Source: Anaerostipes hominis (ex Lee et al. 2021) (GTDB lineage: Bacteria; Bacillota; Clostridia; Lachnospirales; Lachnospiraceae). Taken from it: DNA of 64,000 nt. Every line of letters starts with the position of its first letter. Position 1 is the stretch's first letter. Below are positions 52,788 to 59,809 of this stretch, in pieces. The position numbers and the translations under genes are program-made. Location of the stretch: assembly GCF_002270485.1 (NCBI RefSeq), contig NZ_NQOG01000002.1, forward strand, positions 1-64,000, read 5' to 3'. Below the pieces are notes generated by a model. It was not told the origin of the DNA and made no database searches. It was given only the letters and a program-made list of their open reading frames with translations.

Positions 52788-53588
52788 ATGAAAAAGAAAA
52801 AGATTGGATTCCGCCCTTTGGCACTGTGCTATGCATGTCTTTTCTATCTGTTTTTATATTTGCCGATCGCGGTGGTCGTTGCATTTTCCTTTAACACATC
52901 CCAGCTCAATGTGACCTTTCAGGGCTTTACATTTGAGTGGTATGGAAGGATGTTTGAAAATGTCCAGCTGATGCAGTCGTTTTTCAACACTCTGATCGTA
53001 GCGGCCGTCAGCACCCTGCTCTCCGTGATTCTTGGGACACTGTGTGCCGTGGGCATGTACCGGTTTAAATTCAGAGGACGGGAAACTGTCAGCAATCTGC
53101 TGTATATTCCTATTGTGATCCCGGAGATCGTGCTCGGTATTGCGGTGCTGGCATTTTTTACGATGGTGAAAATACAGATGAGTATGGCTACCCTGATCAT
53201 TTCTCATGTGACATTTTCCATGCCTTTTGTAGTCATCACAGTGCGGTCAAGGCTTGCGGGCTTCGACCCTTCCGTGGAGGAGGCGGCAAGAGACCTCGGG
53301 GCAAATGACTGGAGAATTTTTCGCAGGGTTACGCTGCCGATGATCCTGCCGGGGGTTTTATCCGGAGCCATGCTGGCGCTTACGATGTCCCTGGATGACG
53401 TAGTAGTCAGCTTTTTCACAACCGGACCGGACAGCATGACACTTCCGATCAAGATCCTCGGAATGGTGAGAAAAGGAGTGTCGCCGGACGTAAATGCACT
53501 CTCGACGCTGATGATCCTTGGAACGGTCCTCATTATGCTGGCCGCAACATTTTTTGAGATGAGAATGGAAAAGAAAGAAGAAGCTTGA
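52788..53588 (+). CDS. potC: Polyamine ABC transporter permease PotC
   Basis: A 266-residue permease with six predicted membrane segments. The EAA loop VEEAARDLGANDWRIFRRVTLPMILPG is near residues 164-190, and SLDDVVVSFFTTGP near 203-216 is typical of PotC. AGGAGGAATGAGCA precedes the ATG. Its stop codon lies within the -35 element of the feoAB promoter. Confidence 0.93.
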   Translation: MKKKKIGFRPLALCYACLFYLFLYLPIAVVVAFSFNTSQLNVTFQGFTFEWYGRMFENVQLMQSFFNTLIVAAVSTLLSVILGTLCAVGMYRFKFRGRETVSNLLYIPIVIPEIVLGIAVLAFFTMVKIQMSMATLIISHVTFSMPFVVITVRSRLAGFDPSVEEAARDLGANDWRIFRRVTLPMILPGVLSGAMLALTMSLDDVVVSFFTTGPDSMTLPIKILGMVRKGVSPDVNALSTLMILGTVLIMLAATFFEMRMEKKEEA

Positions 53589-53613
53589 CACGGAGCTTTA
53601 TATGACGTACTAT
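53585..53613 (+). promoter_or_regulatory. Promoter of feoAB
   Basis: A consensus TTGACA (53585-53590) overlaps the potC stop and is 17 bp from TACTAT (53608-53613). Confidence 0.75.
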
Positions 53614-53618
53614 TTTGT

Positions 53619-53633
53619 TGAGAACAATTATCA
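53619..53633. promoter_or_regulatory. Fur box of feoAB
   Basis: TGAGAACAATTATCA matches the 7-1-7 Fur consensus TGATAAT-N-ATTATCA at 12 of the 14 fixed positions. It begins six bases after the -10, over the expected transcription start, so iron-loaded Fur would block initiation. Confidence 0.75.
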
Positions 53634-53647
53634 AAATGGAGCGAAAG

Positions 53648-53890
53648 ATGAGATTAACAGAGACAAATCCAGGTAATCAGTATCTGGTGGAAGAAATCCA
53701 GCTGGAACTTGCAACGAAACGCCGTCTTGAATCTCTCGGCATGACGGAAGGTTCTAAAATTAACGTGATGCGGAAGAAGCGCAACGGGGCTGTGATCATT
53801 AAGATCAGAGGGACCCGATTTGCTCTCGGAAGAGAGATTGTTATGGGGATCAAGGTCAGGGACCGTGCAGGAAAGAGGGATTTATCATGA
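53648..53890 (+). CDS. feoA: Ferrous iron transport protein A
   Basis: An 80-residue SH3-like domain protein that assists FeoB. It contains the typical RRLESLGMTEGSKINVMRK core (residues about 24-42) and ends with IKVR. The start at 53648 has GAGCGAAAG upstream; an ATG at 53636 is also in frame. It overlaps feoB by 4 bp (ATGA), so the two are translationally coupled. Control is probably by Fur through the box at 53619. Confidence 0.92.
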   Translation: MRLTETNPGNQYLVEEIQLELATKRRLESLGMTEGSKINVMRKKRNGAVIIKIRGTRFALGREIVMGIKVRDRAGKRDLS

Positions 53891-55866
53891 GTGCAGAGGA
53901 ATTGCAGGTCGGATTCGTGGGAAATCCGAACTGCGGAAAGACTACGTTATTTAACGCCTATACCGGGGCCAAGCTTAAAGTGGCAAACTGGCCTGGTGTC
54001 ACGGTGGAAAAGAAAGAAGGGGCTTTAAAATACCACAATCACATGTACAGGCTGGTGGATCTCCCCGGCATTTACAGCCTGACATCCTATACGATGGAAG
54101 AAAAGCTTTCCAGGGAATATATTCTTCAGGATGATGTGGATGTCATCGTTGATGTGGCAGATGCATCTGCGCTGGAACGCAATCTTTATTTGACTTTATG
54201 CCTGATTGAGCTTGGAAAGCCTGTGATTCTGGCTTTAAATATGATGGATATTGTCAAGGAGCGGGGAATGGAGCTGGACCTTCACCGTCTGCCGGAGGTG
54301 CTGGGGATTCCGGTGGTGCCGGTTTCAGCCCGGAAAAAGACCGGACTGGAAGTGCTCATGCATGCGGTAGCTCATCACAAGGTGGAGGGAAATGACCGCC
54401 AGGTCTTTGACTATCCGGACAGGATCGAGGAAAAGATTACACAGATCAGGCTGCGGCTGAAGGAGAAATATCCGGATATGCCCAACAGCCGGTGGTATGC
54501 CATAAAACTTCTCGAACAGGACGAGGAAGTTACACAAAAGTACGGAACTCTCGTGAAAGGGATCGTGGACAGGTCCTACGAGAATGATATTATCAATGAA
54601 AAATATCACTTTATCGAACGGGTTATGGCTGAAGTTCTGGTCAACAAAGAAAAGAAGGAAGCGTTTACCGATAAGATCGACAATGTCCTGACGCATCCGG
54701 TCCTGGGAATTCCTATCTTTCTTGGCATTATGGCCGTGGTATTTTTCCTGACATTTACGGTCGGAGATTTCTTAAAAGGATATGTCGAGATGATGATCGA
54801 CTATGTCAGCGGGTACATAATAGGCGGACTTGAAAGTCTGGGAGCGGGAGCGTGGGTGATCTCCCTCATGAAGGACGGAGTATTTGCCGGAGTGGGAGGT
54901 GTACTTTCTTTTGTACCGAATATCTTTATTCTGTTTTTGAGTCTGGGACTTCTGGAGGACAGCGGATATATGTCCAGAGTCGCATTTGTCATGGACAGCG
55001 TCATGGACAGACTGGGTCTCTCCGGAAGGGCGTTTATCCCGATGCTTCTGGGATTCGGATGCAGTGTGCCGGCAGTCATGGCATCAAGGGCTCTGGAAGA
55101 TGAAAGGGACCGGAAGAGGACGATTATGCTGATCCCGTTTATGTCATGCAGCGCAAAGCTTCCTATTTACCTTGTGTTTTCCCAGCTGTTTTTTGGAAAA
55201 GCCGCCATGTTAGTGGCTTATTCCATGTATATCCTGGGGCTGGTTCTGGGGATTTTTGTGGCGTTTGTCCACAGTAAGATGCTCAAAGGCAGTGTAAAAC
55301 AGCCGCTTCTGATCGAACTGCCGGAATATAAGACGCCAAATAAGCGGACGATTGCCATCTATGTGTGGAGCAAGCTGAAAGATTTCCTCTCAAAGGCGGG
55401 AACGACGATCTGTGCCGCATCCATCGTCATGTGGGTGCTGCTCAATCTGAATCATACAGGGCTGGTCAGCGACATGAGTCAGAGTTTTGGTGCTTCTTTC
55501 GGAAAATTTTTAGTGCCTCTGCTGGCCCCGGCAGGTCTTGGACTCTGGCAGATCGCAGTCATGCTGATTTCAGGGCTGGCCGCCAAGGAAGTGGTGGCAT
55601 CAAGCTTTATGGTCCTGTTTCAGGTATCATCGTCTTCGGACGCAAACATTGTGCACATGCTGTCCGGAATGGGCTTCACTTCGCTGAATGCTTACTGCCT
55701 GCTGGTGTTCTGCCTTCTGTATACACCTTGTCTTGCAACCGTCATGACCATAAGAAAAGAGACAGGGTCCACCCGGTGGACGCTGGGGCTGGTCGCTTTC
55801 CAGATGGTCTTTGCGTGGGCCGTGGCTGTAATTATCTACCAGGTGGGAAGTTTTCTTATTCCATAG
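53887..55866 (+). CDS. feoB: Ferrous iron transport protein B
   Basis: A 659-residue membrane GTPase importing Fe(II). The N-terminal G domain shows G1 GNPNCGKTT at residues 12-20, NWPGVTVEKKEG near 35-46, G3 DLPGIYSLTSY near 58-68, and G4 NMMD near 118-121. The membrane part carries two Gate motifs (GFGCSVPAVMASR near 386-398, and CLATVMTIRKETGS near 618-631). It ends I-P with a stop codon that lies inside copy 3 of the dispersed repeat, so the repeat has supplied the last bases of the gene. There is no FeoC. Confidence 0.94.
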   Translation: MSAEELQVGFVGNPNCGKTTLFNAYTGAKLKVANWPGVTVEKKEGALKYHNHMYRLVDLPGIYSLTSYTMEEKLSREYILQDDVDVIVDVADASALERNLYLTLCLIELGKPVILALNMMDIVKERGMELDLHRLPEVLGIPVVPVSARKKTGLEVLMHAVAHHKVEGNDRQVFDYPDRIEEKITQIRLRLKEKYPDMPNSRWYAIKLLEQDEEVTQKYGTLVKGIVDRSYENDIINEKYHFIERVMAEVLVNKEKKEAFTDKIDNVLTHPVLGIPIFLGIMAVVFFLTFTVGDFLKGYVEMMIDYVSGYIIGGLESLGAGAWVISLMKDGVFAGVGGVLSFVPNIFILFLSLGLLEDSGYMSRVAFVMDSVMDRLGLSGRAFIPMLLGFGCSVPAVMASRALEDERDRKRTIMLIPFMSCSAKLPIYLVFSQLFFGKAAMLVAYSMYILGLVLGIFVAFVHSKMLKGSVKQPLLIELPEYKTPNKRTIAIYVWSKLKDFLSKAGTTICAASIVMWVLLNLNHTGLVSDMSQSFGASFGKFLVPLLAPAGLGLWQIAVMLISGLAAKEVVASSFMVLFQVSSSSDANIVHMLSGMGFTSLNAYCLLVFCLLYTPCLATVMTIRKETGSTRWTLGLVAFQMVFAWAVAVIIYQVGSFLIP

Positions 55867-55930
55867 GAAAGTTCTGCGACCTTCTCTGTGAAATAAAAAC
55901 GCTCCGCGGGTTGTGCACAGATGCGTAAGA
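55859..55930 (+). repeat. Dispersed structured repeat, copy 3 (5' part only)
   Basis: It matches the first 70 or so bases of the repeat at 133-306 (CCATAGGAAAGTTCTGCGACC, then the GCTCCGCGGGTTGTGCACAG segment) and ends abruptly near 55930. The later hairpins are missing. It supplies the feoB stop codon and probably a hairpin just beyond it. Confidence 0.75.
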
Positions 55931-56008
55931 ATATCCTTTTCAATGGCTTGGAATTGTATTAAAATAAATACAAATAAGGAAGCCAGCTATGATTGGAGGC
56001 ATACAACA

Positions 56009-56296
56009 ATGATCCCCTGGTGGAGAAGGAGATCTCCGCGGTACTTTTAAACAGCATTTACGGGGAGTGGAATGGCTGAAAGAAAACAGCAGGGAGTTCA
56101 CCGATCCTGTACTGATCCTTCACGGGGCCAACGACGGACTGGTCAGCGAAAAAGACTACAGAGAGTTTTTTGGAGATATCGCTCTGAGGACAAGACATTA
56201 AAGATATATGCAAAACTTTTTCATGAAATCTACAATGAAGTGGAGAAAGAAGAAGTCATCGACGACACGCTGCTGTGGATTGAAAAACATTTATAA
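56009..56296 (+). pseudogene. Alpha/beta hydrolase (lysophospholipase-like) remnant
   Basis: Only the C-terminal third of a serine-hydrolase-type protein is left, spread over three frames: DPLVEKEIS at about 56011, then EWLKENSREFTDPVLILHGANDGLVS (DPVLILHGANDG is the family's charge-relay Asp strand), and finally LFHEIYNEVEKEEVIDDTLLWIEKHL, which holds the expected terminal His. The nucleophile domain is absent. There is no usable start. The repeat copy at 55859-55930 lies immediately upstream, so its insertion or a deletion next to it may have removed the 5' part. Confidence 0.8.
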
Positions 56297-56307
56297 TTAA
56301 TAAGATG

Positions 56308-56346
56308 AAAAAGATCTTTTGTTTAATGCAAAGGGTCTTTTTTTAT
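56308..56346 (+). terminator. Terminator of the hydrolase remnant
   Basis: AAAAAGATCTTTTG pairs with CAAAGGGTCTTTTTT around a short loop, followed by T residues. Confidence 0.8.
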
Positions 56347-56369
56347 TAATGATCTGAGCAGTTTTTTCG

Positions 56370-56399
56370 TTGAAAACATATGTTTGGATGTGCTATAAT
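56370..56399 (+). promoter_or_regulatory. dinB promoter with LexA-like SOS box
   Basis: TTGAAA (56370-56375) and TATAAT (56394-56399) are 18 bp apart. Overlapping the -35 and spacer is the palindrome AAACATATGTTT (56374-56385), close to the Gram-positive LexA box CGAAC-N4-GTTCG. LexA bound here would block the promoter, in line with the function of the gene it drives. Confidence 0.7.
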
Positions 56400-56428
56400 C
56401 TCAACAGTGAGTAAAAGGAGAGATGAGA

Positions 56429-57631
56429 ATGAATTCCAGGGTGATTTTTCATATTGATGTCAATTCTGCCTATCTCAGCTGGGAGGCGGTCTATGGGATT
56501 TCTGTACGGAAAGATGAGGTGGATCTGAGGGAAGTACCGTCCATCATTGGCGGAGATGAGTCTAAGCGCCGCGGGATCGTACTGGCGGCCTCCATACCCG
56601 CCAAGAAAAAGGGAATACGCACAGCGGAGACTGTCCGTGAAGCATTGAACAAATGTCCGGATCTTATTATTCGTCCTCCCTGTCACGGGCTATATGAAAA
56701 GTTCTCCGAAGCTTTTTTAAAAGAGGCGCTGGAGTTTTCACCGGTTCTTGAGAAATTCAGTATCGATGAGGTGTTTTTGGATATGACCGAGACGGCGGGG
56801 CAGTACGAGAGTCCTTATGAGGCGGCCTGTCTGCTGAAAGACCGTATTTATGAAAAGCTTGGTTTTACGGTCAATATCGGCGTGGCGCCGAATAAACTGC
56901 TGGCCAAGATGGCATCCGATTTTGAGAAGCCAAATAAAGTGCATACCTTGTTTCAGGAAGAAATACCGGCAAAAATGTGGCCCCTGCCTGTGGAGAATTT
57001 GTTTTCTGTCGGTCCTGCCACAAAAAAGAAGCTTCACAACCTGGGCATTCGGACCATTGGTGAACTGGCACATATGAATCCGGAACTGTTGAGGTCCCAT
57101 ATAGGAAATAAGCACGGCATGCTGATCTATGAATATGCCAACGGCATTGACAGGGCTCCCGTTGAAGCCGGACAGGCGGACAGCAAGGGGTACGGCAACA
57201 GTGTTACTTTACCCTCAGATGTTGATTCTTTAGAGGAGTCGGATGTGGTTTTATTATCTTTGGCAGAGTCTGTTGCCTCCAGGCTCAGGGCGGACCGCGT
57301 TAAGACTTCATGCATCACGGTGGAGATCAAAGACTGTCATTTCCGACGGAGTTCCCATCAGAGAAAACTTTCTGTGCCCACGGATATCACTGATGAGATT
57401 GTCCAGGCGGCAAAGAAACTGTACAGAGAATGCTTTCGGGGTGTTTCTGTTCGTCTGATCGGGCTGCGGGCTACAGACATATCAAGTGTAGAATTCTCAC
57501 AGATGGATCTCTTCGGTGATCAGAAAAAAGAGAAACTCCGCAGACTGGATCAGTCCATCGATGCCATCAGGAACAGGTATGGAAGAGACGCGGTGCAGCG
57601 GGCCACGTTTCTTGGCGGAAAAACAGATTAA
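56429..57631 (+). CDS. dinB: Y-family DNA polymerase IV
   Basis: A 400-residue translesion polymerase. The catalytic palm motifs are HIDVNSAYLSWE near residues 8-19 and KFSIDEVFLDMT near 107-118, which contains the SIDE catalytic acids. VNIGVAPNKLLAKMASDFEKP near 148-168 is the finger/palm signature. The helix-hairpin-helix thumb and the little-finger domain follow. In-frame ATGs occur at 56423 and 56429; the AAAGGAG at 56414-56420 is better spaced for 56429. The C-terminal LDLFGD-like stretch (MDLFGDQKKEK) may be a beta-clamp binding motif. Confidence 0.93.
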   Translation: MNSRVIFHIDVNSAYLSWEAVYGISVRKDEVDLREVPSIIGGDESKRRGIVLAASIPAKKKGIRTAETVREALNKCPDLIIRPPCHGLYEKFSEAFLKEALEFSPVLEKFSIDEVFLDMTETAGQYESPYEAACLLKDRIYEKLGFTVNIGVAPNKLLAKMASDFEKPNKVHTLFQEEIPAKMWPLPVENLFSVGPATKKKLHNLGIRTIGELAHMNPELLRSHIGNKHGMLIYEYANGIDRAPVEAGQADSKGYGNSVTLPSDVDSLEESDVVLLSLAESVASRLRADRVKTSCITVEIKDCHFRRSSHQRKLSVPTDITDEIVQAAKKLYRECFRGVSVRLIGLRATDISSVEFSQMDLFGDQKKEKLRRLDQSIDAIRNRYGRDAVQRATFLGGKTD

Positions 57632-57661
57632 TTTATATTAAGATGGTTTTTCAGAGAAAGA

Positions 57662-57688
57662 CAGCTGTCTGACGATAAAAGACAGCTG
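57662..57688 (+). terminator. Hairpin after dinB
   Basis: CAGCTGTCT (57662-57670) pairs with AGACAGCTG (57680-57688). No T-run follows, so it may stabilise the 3' end rather than terminate. Confidence 0.5.
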
Positions 57689-57737
57689 ATTTAGAAGAAA
57701 TTTCACAAAATTATTACAAAAGTATTAAAAATAATAC

Positions 57738-57766
57738 TTGCTTCTTAGAACAAACCTTGATATACT
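57738..57766 (+). promoter_or_regulatory. Candidate promoter of the second C39-like gene
   Basis: TTGCTT (57738-57743) and TATACT (57761-57766) are separated by 17 bp, about 47 bp before the start. Confidence 0.55.
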
Positions 57767-57812
57767 TCGAATTGTGGGGAAAAATGCGCAAAGAATCGGA
57801 GGGAAACAGGGA

Positions 57813-58517
57813 ATGAAGATTCTGAACTTGAAACGCATCGTATGTACACTGATGTGCTGCGTTATGTTGGGCATGCTATTTCAGGTGACAAATGTACCGG
57901 CGGCAGAGGGAGACAAAAAAGAACTTAATGTAGTTTATTATAATCAGGCGGATTATCCCGGTAAGAAAATCGGGAAGAGCACGATCAAGGCTGCAGGCTG
58001 CGGGCCGACCTGCATTGCAGTCTGTTACAGTTCACTGACGGGGAAGAAAGTCAGTGTGCCGAAGATGTGCAAAATAGCCTATAAAAAGGGCTGGTATATC
58101 AACGGACAGGGATGTGTCCATCAGGTGATTCCGGGGCTTGCAAAAGAATACGGACTGGACTGCAAAGGTCTGGGCACCGACTATCATGCTATAAAAAAGG
58201 CTTTGAAAAACGGACATCCGGTGGTTGCTCTGGTAGGCCCCGGAGATTTCACAAAAAACGGACATTTTATCGTTTTGACCAGGATGGTCGGAAAAGATAA
58301 GGTGAGGGTTGCCGATGTGGGCAGCCGTGCCAATACAGCCGAGACATGGTCGTTAAAGAAGGTCGTAAGCCAGGGGAAAGAAGGCGCGGATGCCGGTGGT
58401 CCTTTCTGGGAGATCAGCTATACAGAACCGGAAAAGCAAGTACAGGAAAAAGGAATTGACCACGGTCTGCTGAAGATAGGGAATAAAATCGATCTGAAAA
58501 AACATATAGAAAATTAG
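57813..58517 (+). CDS. Secreted C39-like papain-fold protein (short paralogue)
   Basis: A 234-residue exported protein. The signal sequence covers about residues 1-30 (cleavage near VPAAE). The C39-like domain contains AAGCGPTCIAVCYSSLTG with the catalytic Cys near 56, NGHFIVLTRM with the His near 149, and VADVGSRAN with the Asp. It matches the C-terminal domain of the protein at 30269 (shared GLGTDY, HPVV-L-GPG-FTK-GHFI, GGPFWEI) but lacks the Thr/Lys linker. GGAGGG nine bases upstream supports the start at 57813; the longer open frame reads through the promoter. Confidence 0.85.
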   Translation: MKILNLKRIVCTLMCCVMLGMLFQVTNVPAAEGDKKELNVVYYNQADYPGKKIGKSTIKAAGCGPTCIAVCYSSLTGKKVSVPKMCKIAYKKGWYINGQGCVHQVIPGLAKEYGLDCKGLGTDYHAIKKALKNGHPVVALVGPGDFTKNGHFIVLTRMVGKDKVRVADVGSRANTAETWSLKKVVSQGKEGADAGGPFWEISYTEPEKQVQEKGIDHGLLKIGNKIDLKKHIEN

Positions 58518-58523
58518 AAGTAT

Positions 58524-58565
58524 AAAAGCAGATGCTGTTAAGAACTACGGCATCTGCTTTTTTTC
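58524..58565 (+). terminator. Terminator of the second C39-like gene
   Basis: AAAAGCAGATGC (58524-58535) pairs with GCATCTGCTTTT (58550-58561), followed by T residues. Confidence 0.9.
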
Positions 58566-58622
58566 TGGAACAGACAAGGTAAAGGTGATAAGATATATCT
58601 ACAGGGCATACTGTATTCTACG

Positions 58623-58800
58623 AGTTTTTCTCCATTATCTCCAGTCGGCTCTGGAAAGGCCTCCTTCTGACAATGGAGAAAAACTATCGCAGGTGGCAAC
58701 TTTGATTTCTAAGCAGCCTGCTCCAGGAGATAATATGTCCATTTTCTACACGATTGGAGTGAGGCATTCTAAGAGCCGAACGGAAATCGTGTGGAAAATG
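58623..58800. other. Structured intergenic region with two long inverted repeats
   Basis: AGTTTTTCTCCATT (58623-58636) is perfectly complementary to AATGGAGAAAAACT (58672-58685). CATTTTCTACACGATT (58740-58755) pairs with AATCGTGTGGAAAATG (58785-58800) at 15 of 16 positions. The open frame across this stretch (58585-58818) has no ribosome site and no recognisable protein features. The region lies between a terminator and the DUF975 gene, so it may be a structured leader, an independent RNA, or a palindromic repeat. Confidence 0.6.
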
Positions 58801-58854
58801 TCATACTATTTAATGTAACTTTCACATAAGATGACAAGAAAAGGAGGACATAAT

Positions 58855-59619
58855 ATGTGGTGGACGAGAGCTGAATTAAAAGAGAGGGCAAAAGAATCAA
58901 TCAGGAGAAACTACTGGATTATGGTGGTGGTAGCGCTGATCGCAGGTATTATCAATGGACAAATTGGGGGAAATGTATCTTACAACAGTTTAAAAACCGA
59001 ACTGAGGGATTCCGGATGGAATGGGGAAAACATGGATTTCTTTACGAGCACTCAATTTCTGATGATTGTGTCGGCAGCGATTGGAATTCTTATGATTCTT
59101 TTTATAGGATTTACGCTGCTTAAAATCTTTCTGGGCAATCCTCTTCTGGTAGGATGCAGCCGTTTCTTTTTGGAAAACAGTGACAGAAAGGCTAGATTTG
59201 GGTTGATAGGAACTGTTTTTCAGAGTGGAAACTATCTGAATGTTGTGCTGACAATGTTTCTGAGAAAGTTGTTTACAGCGCTGTGGAGTCTACTGCTGCT
59301 GATACCGGGACTTGTAAAGTCTTATTCCTATTCAATGATTCCGTATATACTGGCGGAAAATCCTTCGATTTCAAGGAGAAGAGCTTTTGAGATAAGCAGA
59401 AAGATGATGGACGGACAGAAGCTGAACGCTTTCTTTTTGGATTTATCTTTTATCGGATGGTGGATTCTCTCTAGTATTACCTGCGGGGTTTTGGATGTGT
59501 TTTATGTGATGCCTTACCGGCAGGCAACATGGGCAGAGTTTTATAAAGTTAATCGCCAACAGGCGCTTCAGAACGAGACTGCTACACCGGAAGAATTGCA
59601 GGGCTTTCCATTTTATTAA
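58855..59619 (+). CDS. DUF975 family membrane protein
   Basis: A 254-residue protein with about five membrane segments, starting MWWTRAELKERAKESIRRNYW, the typical N terminus of DUF975 proteins. A SYSMIPYILAENP stretch and a helix with SRRRAFEISRKMMDG near residues 180-197 are also family features. The function is unknown. AAAGGAGGAC is seven bases upstream of the ATG. It stands alone between the structured region and ppdK. Confidence 0.85.
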   Translation: MWWTRAELKERAKESIRRNYWIMVVVALIAGIINGQIGGNVSYNSLKTELRDSGWNGENMDFFTSTQFLMIVSAAIGILMILFIGFTLLKIFLGNPLLVGCSRFFLENSDRKARFGLIGTVFQSGNYLNVVLTMFLRKLFTALWSLLLLIPGLVKSYSYSMIPYILAENPSISRRRAFEISRKMMDGQKLNAFFLDLSFIGWWILSSITCGVLDVFYVMPYRQATWAEFYKVNRQQALQNETATPEELQGFPFY

Positions 59620-59730
59620 TATTTCACGAAAGATAAAACAAAAAAAGTGAGAAAAACATGTCGATTTAGAGAATATAAATAGTTTTTATAATAGTTTATA
59701 AAATTTATTGTTAAAAACGTATAAAAATAA

Positions 59731-59759
59731 TTAACAAATAATTTGTTTTGTGGTACAAT
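59731..59759 (+). promoter_or_regulatory. Promoter of ppdK
   Basis: TTAACA (59731-59736) and TACAAT (59754-59759) with 17-bp spacing, in a very AT-rich upstream region that could act as an UP element. Confidence 0.7.
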
Positions 59760-59809
59760 TAATCCAACGACATACACTGTTACAACATACTATTTTAGGA
59801 GGTATAGAC

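Noticed and set aside
58585-58818. 77-codon open frame between the second C39-like gene and the DUF975 gene
   Set aside because: No ribosome binding site, no recognisable protein features, and it spans two long inverted repeats.
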